Positions 8,823 through 17,083 of a DNA stretch of 64,000 nucleotides are shown in pieces. The notes beneath the pieces were generated by a model. That model did no database searches. It was given only the letters and a program-made list of their open reading frames with translations, and had not been told where the DNA came from. The stretch's first letter is position 1, and every line of letters starts with the position of its first letter. The translations under genes were made by a program, and so were the position numbers. The DNA lies in contig NZ_JAYDZX010000017.1 of assembly GCF_035607535.1 (NCBI RefSeq), positions 124,001 to 188,000 on the forward strand, written 5' to 3'. Origin of the DNA: Salinimicrobium sp035607535 (lineage in GTDB: Bacteria; Bacteroidota; Bacteroidia; Flavobacteriales; Flavobacteriaceae).

Positions 8823-10187
8823 ATGAAGAATAAAAGTATAAACAAGAGTTGGTGGCAGTGGAGAGCCATGCTGGGAGTTCTTCTGTGGAGTTTTCTCTTC
8901 ACGGCCTGTTCTACCGATGATGATACCAGCGATAGTGAAATAGTTGTAGACGCGGTCTACCTGCAGGATGTAGATTCAAATGTACCCGACAGGGAAGTAG
9001 AATTTGCAAGACTTGGGCAGTTATTGCGCCTTGAGGGATCGGGTTTCACCGGTATGAGAAGAGTTTATATCAACGGCTTTCAAACAGATTTTAATCCTGT
9101 TTATGTCTCAGACAATTCAATGTTGATCCGGGTGTCGTCAGACACTCCTGTTTCGGAGGCTCCTGAAGATGAACGTAACACCATTCGTTTGGTAAAGGAC
9201 AATACTGAAACGGTAATTAATTTTGAAATACGCTCTTCGGCACCAACAATTACAGGTGTTTCACACACGCTACCTAATGCGGGTGAAGAAATCACCGTTT
9301 ATGGTACAGGTTTAATGGAGGTGAGTCGGGTAGTTTTTCCTGGTGATGTTGAAGTTACTAGCGGAATTACTTACGATGAAGAAGATGGGGAATTCTTTAC
9401 TGTAACCGTTCCTGAAGGAGTTGCAGACGAAGGCGGTTCGATTTATGTTGAAACCGCCAATGGGGTAGCATATTCTCCTGCCTTTTTTAATTTCGAGCCC
9501 GGTATACTTTTGAACTTTGACGGGAAAGGTGTCATGGGAGAATGGGGAACCAATCTCACCCGGGAAGATCTCCGGTCTGAAGTGGTCGGGGAAGGTCATG
9601 TTTCTCAGGGCAACTATATTCCTCATGGTCCTGCGGAAGGTGAAACCTATGCCGCCGCTAAAAATCGCTTATCTGAGGTCTGGACATCAGGCGAAGAAAA
9701 CTGGCGATCTCAACTTACTCCCATAATTCCAGCCGATACTCCATTGGACCAGGTGGCTTTCCAATTTGATGTCTTTGTTCCTGAAGCATGGGCAGATAGC
9801 GGATACTTAAAAATTATGTTGATAAACAACTTCAACGGTGGTGAATGGAGTGGAGGAGTGTACAATTACGTTCCATGGATCGTTGACGGGGAGGTAGTGC
9901 CTTTTGAACCCGAAGGTTGGACCACAGTCACCATTCCTCTAACAGACTTCTATATGTTTAGTGATGGAGGTGATCACACCTTTGAAGATGTATTGGCATA
10001 TCGTGAAGCGGCTACCTATAAGAACTTTGGGATCTTCTTTGAAAACTCCGATTTTAATCTTAATCAGCTGCCGGGGTACACTGCCGATGTGGAATTCCCT
10101 TCTTCTGAAACTTCTGTGCAGGTTTATACAGATAACTGGCGTATTGTTTCTTTAGAAACTCCAATAGTTACCGATTTTCCTGAATAA
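8823..10187 (+). CDS. Surface glycan-binding lipoprotein (SGBP, TIG/Ig-like domains)
   Basis: Probably captures xylan at the cell surface. The N-terminus has a lipoprotein signal (LLWSFLFTAC), and the mature end reads CSTDDDTSD, an acidic stretch like the export signal of surface lipoproteins in Bacteroidetes. Two Ig-like TIG domains follow: GQLLRLEGSGFTGMRRVYING near residues 60-90 and AGEEITVYGTGLMEVSRVVF near 155-180. The last 230 or so residues form a beta-rich domain from about GILLNFDGKGVMGEWG, rich in Trp and Tyr, probably the glycan-binding part. No catalytic motif was seen. Position between susD and a surface GH10 matches the SGBP slot of known xylan loci of Bacteroides and Prevotella. 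The family is known; the ligand is inferred. Confidence 0.8.
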   Translation: MKNKSINKSWWQWRAMLGVLLWSFLFTACSTDDDTSDSEIVVDAVYLQDVDSNVPDREVEFARLGQLLRLEGSGFTGMRRVYINGFQTDFNPVYVSDNSMLIRVSSDTPVSEAPEDERNTIRLVKDNTETVINFEIRSSAPTITGVSHTLPNAGEEITVYGTGLMEVSRVVFPGDVEVTSGITYDEEDGEFFTVTVPEGVADEGGSIYVETANGVAYSPAFFNFEPGILLNFDGKGVMGEWGTNLTREDLRSEVVGEGHVSQGNYIPHGPAEGETYAAAKNRLSEVWTSGEENWRSQLTPIIPADTPLDQVAFQFDVFVPEAWADSGYLKIMLINNFNGGEWSGGVYNYVPWIVDGEVVPFEPEGWTTVTIPLTDFYMFSDGGDHTFEDVLAYREAATYKNFGIFFENSDFNLNQLPGYTADVEFPSSETSVQVYTDNWRIVSLETPIVTDFPE

Positions 10188-10204
10188 CTATAAATAATTA
10201 AGAG

Positions 10205-12388
10205 ATGAAAAAAATTAAGATATTATCTGTTTTTGTTCTTTGCTCTCTCCTGTTTCCATCCTGTGAAAGAGAAATTATGGAGTGGGAGGAGAGACCTGAA
10301 GATGAAAGGGTGACACGTGCAGAATTGCCATTGGAACTGGCAGAAAAAATAGAAAGATATGAGCCGCTAAAGACCTATGCCGATTATGTATTGGGTGCAG
10401 GTATAGGAATGGACCTTTACATGAATGATGAGGTTTACAGGAATATAGTAAACGAGAACTTTGATGAAGTCACTGTAGGTTACGCCATGAAACACGGCGC
10501 TATGGTGAATGCACAGGGCGAAATAAACTTTGCACCTGTTGATGCTTTCATTGCAGAAGCTACAGACGCAGGGTTGAGCATATATGGTCATACTCTTGTA
10601 TGGCATTCCAATCAAAACGCGAGTTACCTAAACAGCTTAATAGCACCCACGGTAATACCCGGATCAAGTGGGTCTAATGCTTTGGATATTTCGGGCTTAC
10701 AAGACGGCAGCTTTACCGGTTGGAATAAAAACAACCCGGGGAATGGTATAACTGTTGTTGAAGGAGAAGGTCTGGGAGACAACAGTAAAGCAATTAAACT
10801 TGTTGCCGGCTCAGGTGCTGCAAACCCGTGGGATCTCCAGTTAGCAAGTCCACAAATCCCTGTAGTTTCCGGCCATGAATATGAAGTGTCATTTTATATA
10901 AGATCTGATCAACCTGGTAAGGGAAGAATTTCCTTTAGCGGCCTATCGAACAATTATCCATGGCTTGACTGGTATAATACTGGTGGGGATTGGACCGAAG
11001 CTTTTGAGACAACTTCTCAATGGCAGCAGGTGAAATTTGTCGTAAGCGATTTTACCGGAACAAACTTTAGTATGTTTCTGGACCTGGGTTATCTGCCCGG
11101 CGTCACTTATTATGTCGACGTTGACAGCTTTAATGTGGTGGATCTTGACGCGGAGGCCGAAGTAGTCAATCTGATAGCTAACGGTGATTTCGAAAATGGA
11201 ACACTAGACGGCTGGAACGGTTGGGGAAATGAGTCTACCCGATCAGTTTCTGCAGAAGGAGAAGGCTATAACAGTACTTATGCTATGGTTTTGACGAATC
11301 CTTCTGAAGCCCAGTTATGGGAGGCACAACAGCTTTATACTTTAAACGAACCACTGGAGCAGGGAACAGAATATACTGTATCTTTTTATGTCAAAGCAGA
11401 TGTACCGGCAACTATTCAATTTCAGTTACAAAATCCTGATTATGCAGCCGATTATTCCGGTGGTATTGATGTTGGAACCACCTGGCAACAAGTGGTAAGA
11501 ACAATTACCCCAACTACAGCAGACCGTAATAAACTTGTCTTCGATTTTGGACAGACTCCGGCAACTCTTTACATTGACGATGTGGTGCTGACTTCGGGCG
11601 AAGTAGCTGCAGGCTCTCCTCCAATAATAGTAGAAATGACCGATGAAGAAAAAGCTGAAGTCATAGGTGATGCAATGGAGCATTGGATCACCGAGATGGT
11701 AACCCGTTATACAGATGACGTAACGGCCTGGGATGTTGTTAATGAGCCGATGAAAGAGGGTGGAAGCCTTCGTGACGGTAACGTAACAGATGCGGCGAGC
11801 GATCATTTTTACTGGCAGAAGTATCTTGGAAAGGATTATGCGGTGACGGCTTTCAAACTGGCGCGCGAGCATGCTGAGCCATCTGATGTACTTTTTATTA
11901 ACGACTATAACCTTGAGGCCAGTATGGCAAAACTCGACGGATTGATAGATTATGTTAACTACATCGAAAGCCAGGGTGCTACAGTTGATGGAATTGGTAC
12001 CCAAATGCACGTGGGTCTTTATACCAGCAGAGAAGACATTGTTGAAATGTTCCAGAAACTTGCAGCTACCGGGAAAATCATCAAAGTTTCAGAACTTGAT
12101 GTAAGACTCGGTACGGCCTCTCCAACAACCGAGCAATTAGCAGATCAAGCTGATATGTACCGGTTCATCTTTGATTCCTATAGAGAATATATTCCTGCTG
12201 CTCAGCGCTACGGAATAACCATCTGGGGTGTTTCAGATCACGAAAAGGAGCACGAATTCTGGTTGCCCGATGAATCTCCTAACCTTTGGGATGCCAACTA
12301 TGAAAGAAAACATGCCTACAAGGGAGTTGCAGACGGCTTGGCCGGTAGAGACGTAAGTGAAGATTTTACAGGAGAATTGGAATACTAG
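10205..12388 (+). CDS. Surface GH10 endo-xylanase with binding modules inserted in the barrel
   Basis: Endo-xylanase expected to make the first cuts in xylan at the cell surface. A lipoprotein signal (FVLCSLLFPSC) is followed by an acidic mature start. The GH10 barrel begins near residue 50 and is interrupted after HTLVWHSNQNASYL at about residue 143. Roughly 330 residues of two CBM4/CBM22-like beta-sandwiches come next, the first around LAGSGAANPW and the second starting NLIANGDFENG. The barrel resumes near residue 480 at MTDEEKAEVIGDAMEHW. The acid/base glutamate is in WDVVNEP near residue 514 and the nucleophile in KVSELDVRL near residue 629. The 727-residue length is explained by the insertion. 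The same split architecture is known from Bacteroides and Prevotella xylan loci. It is the last gene of the susC operon. Confidence 0.94.
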   Translation: MKKIKILSVFVLCSLLFPSCEREIMEWEERPEDERVTRAELPLELAEKIERYEPLKTYADYVLGAGIGMDLYMNDEVYRNIVNENFDEVTVGYAMKHGAMVNAQGEINFAPVDAFIAEATDAGLSIYGHTLVWHSNQNASYLNSLIAPTVIPGSSGSNALDISGLQDGSFTGWNKNNPGNGITVVEGEGLGDNSKAIKLVAGSGAANPWDLQLASPQIPVVSGHEYEVSFYIRSDQPGKGRISFSGLSNNYPWLDWYNTGGDWTEAFETTSQWQQVKFVVSDFTGTNFSMFLDLGYLPGVTYYVDVDSFNVVDLDAEAEVVNLIANGDFENGTLDGWNGWGNESTRSVSAEGEGYNSTYAMVLTNPSEAQLWEAQQLYTLNEPLEQGTEYTVSFYVKADVPATIQFQLQNPDYAADYSGGIDVGTTWQQVVRTITPTTADRNKLVFDFGQTPATLYIDDVVLTSGEVAAGSPPIIVEMTDEEKAEVIGDAMEHWITEMVTRYTDDVTAWDVVNEPMKEGGSLRDGNVTDAASDHFYWQKYLGKDYAVTAFKLAREHAEPSDVLFINDYNLEASMAKLDGLIDYVNYIESQGATVDGIGTQMHVGLYTSREDIVEMFQKLAATGKIIKVSELDVRLGTASPTTEQLADQADMYRFIFDSYREYIPAAQRYGITIWGVSDHEKEHEFWLPDESPNLWDANYERKHAYKGVADGLAGRDVSEDFTGELEY

Positions 12389-12421
12389 GGTTTGAATTAG
12401 CTTAGCTTCAATTAACTTCTC

Positions 12422-12451
12422 AAAAAAACCGGGTTCTGGCCCGGTTTTTTT
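12422..12451 (+). terminator. Rho-independent terminator of the susC operon
   Basis: Stem ACCGGG / CCCGGT, extended by A-tract and T-tract pairing, with loop TTCTGG and a run of seven T. It stands 34 bases after the GH10 stop codon. Confidence 0.93.
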
Positions 12452-12503
12452 GTTTGCTTATTTTTAGATAGGAACAGGTGAACACTGTTCAAAATGAACT
12501 TCC

Positions 12504-12520
12504 TAAAATGCCATTTTTGA
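12504..12520. repeat. Recurrent near-palindrome, copy B
   Basis: Reads TAAAATGCCATTTTTGA. It is preceded by ACTTCC, and the combined ACTTCCTAAAATG text recurs at about 17053, on the other side of the hybrid sensor gene. Confidence 0.5.
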
Positions 12521-12743
12521 GGCACCTTTTTTAAGGAGTGTGGTAAATGTTATTTTTTGAAAGGCTATTTCGCCAGTTTTTGAAATCCGGATCACACATT
12601 GATGCTGACTCCCCTATAGAACCACCAGTTGGCACATCTCAACCAACCAAAGCTGGAAACTTAAGGTAAGGTAAGGCTCAAAAAAGATTTGTTCAGGAGC
12701 TGAATAACTTGATTTTAAAGACGCATTCCCCTGGCATTTAATT

Positions 12744-15700
12744 TTATTCTTCCTTCAGTTCCTTTGGAAGAATACCAAAATGAGATTTAAAACATTTCGA
12801 GAAATAGGAGGGGGAAGAGAATCCTACAGCATAACTTATCTCACTTACTGAGGATGCACTTTCTTCAAGCAGTTCTTTGGCTCGTTCCAGGCGAATCTTT
12901 CGAATGAGTTCATTGGCGGTAAGCCCCGTGAGGGTTTTAATCTTCCGGTAAAGCTGGCTTCTACTGAGATTAAATTCCTTCGCAAGCTTCTCTACATTAA
13001 GATTAGTTTCTTTGATGTTTTGGCGGGTGTACCTTATGATCTCCAGGATAAATTGTTGATCTAAAGAAATGGAGCCGGGCTCTGTTTCGGCCTTTTTAAA
13101 ATCTCCAATATATTTTGAGTACAAGAGAGCTCTTGTGGAAAGCAGCTGTTTTAACTGAGACCGCATCACTTTCATCTCGAATGGCTTCGTCAGGTAAACA
13201 TCGGCTCCCGCCTCCAGTCCTTCTATCAGGTCGTCAGATTGTGATTTTGCCGTCAACATAAGAACAGGAATATGGCTGGTTTTAATGTTCTTCTTAAGCT
13301 GGGAACAGAATTCAATTCCGCTCATATTGGGCATCACAACATCAGTAACCACCACATCCGGCAGGTATTTATCGGCCTTTTCGATGGCCTCTATTCCGTC
13401 TAGTGCGGTCAACACGCGGTAATCAAAAGAAAGTTCCTCCTGCAAGTAGGATCTGAGTTCAAGGTTATCCTCTACTAGTAAAAGAGTTTTCTTGTGTTGC
13501 TTCTCGAATTCTGGCTTTGCAAGTTCATGTGCTCTAGTCTCGTGTTTCTGATAAGCTGTTTCTGGGTCTATGACCTCCGCCACAGTGGATAAGGTTTTAT
13601 TCAGGGGAAGCAGAATTGTGAACTTGGTGCCAACTCCTGATTCACTTTCTACTTTAATGTCACCTTTGTGCAGTTCCACAAAGCTCTTTACCACCTCCAG
13701 GCCTATTCCCGTTCCACTGTAGTATTGTTCATTAAGATCCTTTATCTGATAAAAGCGCTCAAATATTTTATCCAGTTCTTCCGTTGGAATTCCTTTTCCT
13801 GTATCCTCAATGCTAATTTCAAGGGCCTCTAGTGGAAGATCTTCATCGGTAAGTCTGAAGTGATGTTCTTGTTTTATAGCGACGGCTAAGGTGATTATCC
13901 CATTATTCGGGGTGCTTTTAAACGCATTGGAAAGAAGGTTAAACAGGATCTTCTCAAGTTTACCTTTGTCTGCCCGGATCATAATATTTTTATTTTCAGA
14001 TTCGAGGGTCAGGGCAATATTCCGCTGTTGAGCCTCTTCTCTGAAGTATTCCAGACTTTCCTCCAGCAGTGAATTAATTCTAAATTCGGAAATCTTCAAA
14101 GGGATTTCATCAAGCTGAAGTTTTCTGAAGTCCATTAATTCATCAACAAGCCTTTTTAGCCTCACAGTGTTCTTATTGATAATATTGAGTTTTCTTTTCA
14201 GCTTCTCCGGAAGGATGTCATTATGCAGTATGTCCTGAAGCGGACTCAAGATAAGAGTTAACGGCGTACGAAATTCGTGAGAGATATTGGTAAAAAACTG
14301 GATCTTCTTATCGTTCAAAACTTCTTCCTGGAGGTGCCTTTCCCGTTCCTGTTCAATTAGACGTTTGTGTTTTATACGGGAATTAAAATATCGATAGAAG
14401 AGGAAACATAACCCTAGAATAAGAAGGATATAACCGGTTATAGCAAGGTTGGTAAACCACCAGGGACGAAGGATGGTTATTTGAACGGAGGCAGGTTCCG
14501 CTCCCCAAATTCCATCGCTGTTGGCTGCTTTTACCTTAAATGTATAATCACCTGCCGGAAGGTTTGTATAAGTAGCACTTCTGGTATTTTGAACATAGTT
14601 CCATTTGTCTTCAAAGCCCTGGAGGTAATAGGCAAAATAAATTTTTTCGGGTCTTGTAAAGTCAATAGATGCAAAGTCTATGGTGAAGACAGATTGGGAA
14701 TGGTGCAGTTCTATTTTTCTGGTTTGAGAAATAACCTTGTCTAAGGGAGAAGCTTCCTCTCCAGGCTTGACAGATTGGTTGAAAATCTTTAAATCGGTAA
14801 AATAGACTTTTGAAGGGCTATTGTTACTAGTCAATTGTGCAGGATTAAAAAAATTCACCCCTTCGTAGGAACCAAAATAGAGTGTGCCATCCCGGTCTTT
14901 ATAAACTGCACTGTTATTAAAATCATTGCTGAGCAAACCATCATTGATTGTGAAGTTCTTGATGCTATTGTTGGTTCTGTCCAGCTTTGCCAGCCCATTA
15001 TTTCCTGCTGCCCAAATGTTGCCCTCATTATCCTGAACAACCGAGGAAACTGTTAATTTATCCAGGCCATCTTCAGGTTTGATCCACGAAAAACGGTCTG
15101 TTTTCATATCATAAGTGGAAAGTCCCGCCCCATCTGTACCTATCCAGATCCTTTGGGAGGAGTCTTCATAGATATCGAGAACCTGACTATCAAAGGATCT
15201 TTTTCCCGCCCCTGCGTAAAATCTCCCCGACATCACCTCCAGAAAATATTTCCCATTCTGGATTTTAAGCCTGAAAAGCCCCGGATTACCTCCTATCCAA
15301 AGCTGGTCCTGACTGTCGACATATACTTTCCTTACATTGCTATAACTTATCCTTTCACGTAGGAATGGCTCCTGATCATACACGGAAAACTTACCCGATC
15401 GAGGATCATAGGAATGAAGGCCTCTGGAAAAGGTACCTATCCATATTGTTCCCTTTGAATCTTCCGTGAAACTGAGAATTCTGTTAGTGGCTATTTCTCC
15501 CTCTGTATTTTCGATGTTATAGTTAATGAATGAAGTCGATCCTTTCTTCAATAGGTAGATCCCATGATCCCAGGTACCCACCCAGATATTCCCTTTACTG
15601 TCCTTAAAAAGGGTCTGAACATCGGGAGAATGAAGTCCACTGGCGACATTGTTCCTATTATTAAGCAAATGAGTAAAAGAATGAGATTGGGGGTGATAAA

Positions 15701-16949
15701 CATCAATTCCGCCTCCATCCATTCCTATCCAAGTTCTGCCTTTTTCATCCTTCAATATTCCGGTTACTGAGTTAGCCTGGAGGGTGTTGGAATTGTTCAA
15801 CTTACTTTCAATATCTGCAAATTTGTCGCTTAGACGATCGTAGACTGCCACTCCATTATTGTAATAGCCAATCCATATCCGTTCCTGATGGTCCAGGAAT
15901 AGAGACCAGATAGAGTTTGATTTTATGCTTTTGTCGTCATCTTTGGTGCTTAAATACTGCTTGAGAATTTTTCCATGTCTGTCCAACTCAAACATTCCAT
16001 CGTTTTCTGTTCCACATAACATTGTTTTTCGTGGAGTAGCCAAAAGAGATAAAATCCTTTTTGAGGTGATGGGAAAATGCTGAATCACATAGCGGCCATT
16101 TTCATTGCCCTCAATCCTGTACAGACCTTGTGTGGTAGTGCCAACCCAAAGTGTTCCGTATTGGTCAACGGCAAAGCTTTGTACATGGGCAGTAATTCTT
16201 TCCCTACCATTCAAAGTCATAAAGGTGAGAGGATAGAGTTTATTCTGTTCTTTATCAAATTCAAAAAGACCTCGGTCTGTTCCTACAACAATCCTATGAT
16301 CAAAATGTGCAAAATCGTTGATAAGGAAATTCCTAATTTCACTAACTCCTTCTATTTCGACAGAAAAAGATTCTAATGATTGAGAGTTTACTCGAAAAAT
16401 CCCATCTTCATGAGTTCCCACTAAAAGTTCATCAACTCCGAGATTCAGGATAGAATGCACTGCTGGTTCTATTCCTTCTTCTGTCATGGGGATGTGCAGA
16501 AAGTTGTCCAGATCTCTGTTGTAAAGATCAAGACCCATTTCTGTGCCTACCCACAACCTGTTCTTTTCATCTACAAAAGTGGCGTGGACAAGAGAATTGC
16601 TCAGGCTAGTGCTGTCCTTTTCTCTGTATTGGTAGATAGCATAGTCAAGACCGTCATACCGGTTTAGACCGAGGCCGTTGGTGCCCATCCAAATGAATCC
16701 CTGTTGGTCTTGCGAAATGGTGGCCACGGCCCTTTGCGTGGGAATGTTGGATAGATCCTCGAATTGATATTTCTGAAGTGGCTTTTCCTGACCAAAGCAG
16801 AAGGCAACGTAAAGAAAAAAGAGAAAGAAAAGGAAGTAGGGTCTTTTAGAATAGCTGACTTGAACTTTTTGACAGCTGTTTGCAAACCGCCAAATCAGAA
16901 TGGCTGCAAAAGATATTTTTGGAAATAGCTGTCTACTCATAACAAGCAT
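12744..16949 (-). CDS. Hybrid two-component system sensor/regulator (HTCS) of the xylan locus
   Basis: One-protein signalling system that binds an oligosaccharide in the periplasm and activates transcription of the utilisation genes. From the N-terminus: a hydrophobic signal or anchor segment (FLFFLFFLYVAFCFG); about 14 Reg_prop propeller repeats with the W(I/V)GT text such as GFIWMGTNGLGLNRYDG; a Y_Y_Y domain; a transmembrane helix near residue 840; histidine kinase with SHEFRTPLTLIL near 890, DTGKGIP and GTGIGLEV; a receiver with TDVVMPNMSG near 1200; and a C-terminal AraC-type DNA-binding domain ending GFSSPSYFSKCFKSHFG. The 1,401 residues fit the family. The start is uncertain: ATGs at 16949 and 16940 both add about 40 residues before the hydrophobic segment. 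It probably controls the susC promoter region. Confidence 0.95.
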   Translation of the reverse strand: MLVMSRQLFPKISFAAILIWRFANSCQKVQVSYSKRPYFLFFLFFLYVAFCFGQEKPLQKYQFEDLSNIPTQRAVATISQDQQGFIWMGTNGLGLNRYDGLDYAIYQYREKDSTSLSNSLVHATFVDEKNRLWVGTEMGLDLYNRDLDNFLHIPMTEEGIEPAVHSILNLGVDELLVGTHEDGIFRVNSQSLESFSVEIEGVSEIRNFLINDFAHFDHRIVVGTDRGLFEFDKEQNKLYPLTFMTLNGRERITAHVQSFAVDQYGTLWVGTTTQGLYRIEGNENGRYVIQHFPITSKRILSLLATPRKTMLCGTENDGMFELDRHGKILKQYLSTKDDDKSIKSNSIWSLFLDHQERIWIGYYNNGVAVYDRLSDKFADIESKLNNSNTLQANSVTGILKDEKGRTWIGMDGGGIDVYHPQSHSFTHLLNNRNNVASGLHSPDVQTLFKDSKGNIWVGTWDHGIYLLKKGSTSFINYNIENTEGEIATNRILSFTEDSKGTIWIGTFSRGLHSYDPRSGKFSVYDQEPFLRERISYSNVRKVYVDSQDQLWIGGNPGLFRLKIQNGKYFLEVMSGRFYAGAGKRSFDSQVLDIYEDSSQRIWIGTDGAGLSTYDMKTDRFSWIKPEDGLDKLTVSSVVQDNEGNIWAAGNNGLAKLDRTNNSIKNFTINDGLLSNDFNNSAVYKDRDGTLYFGSYEGVNFFNPAQLTSNNSPSKVYFTDLKIFNQSVKPGEEASPLDKVISQTRKIELHHSQSVFTIDFASIDFTRPEKIYFAYYLQGFEDKWNYVQNTRSATYTNLPAGDYTFKVKAANSDGIWGAEPASVQITILRPWWFTNLAITGYILLILGLCFLFYRYFNSRIKHKRLIEQERERHLQEEVLNDKKIQFFTNISHEFRTPLTLILSPLQDILHNDILPEKLKRKLNIINKNTVRLKRLVDELMDFRKLQLDEIPLKISEFRINSLLEESLEYFREEAQQRNIALTLESENKNIMIRADKGKLEKILFNLLSNAFKSTPNNGIITLAVAIKQEHHFRLTDEDLPLEALEISIEDTGKGIPTEELDKIFERFYQIKDLNEQYYSGTGIGLEVVKSFVELHKGDIKVESESGVGTKFTILLPLNKTLSTVAEVIDPETAYQKHETRAHELAKPEFEKQHKKTLLLVEDNLELRSYLQEELSFDYRVLTALDGIEAIEKADKYLPDVVVTDVVMPNMSGIEFCSQLKKNIKTSHIPVLMLTAKSQSDDLIEGLEAGADVYLTKPFEMKVMRSQLKQLLSTRALLYSKYIGDFKKAETEPGSISLDQQFILEIIRYTRQNIKETNLNVEKLAKEFNLSRSQLYRKIKTLTGLTANELIRKIRLERAKELLEESASSVSEISYAVGFSSPSYFSKCFKSHFGILPKELKEE

Positions 16950-17083
16950 TCTTATGGGGTAGGGAACAGGTTAATCTGTTATTACTAGTTTACCTCAATT
17001 TTTCTCCTCTAACCAATGGATATTGATAACCTGAAAAAGGCCACTCAAAACACTTCCTAAAATGGCTTTTTACAATAGGTATA

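Larger units (their letters stand above)
12389..12743. other. Convergent intergenic region, 355 bases
   Basis: Lies between the surface GH10 (+) and the hybrid sensor (-). It holds the strong terminator at 12422-12451 and copy B of the recurrent near-palindrome. The rest, about 12,525-12,743, shows no gene or clear signal. Confidence 0.7.

Noticed and set aside
1006..12388. Type IX secretion sorting domains on the xylanases
   Set aside because: The C-termini are catalytic or binding domains without the Ig-like sorting domain; signals are of Sec or lipoprotein type.
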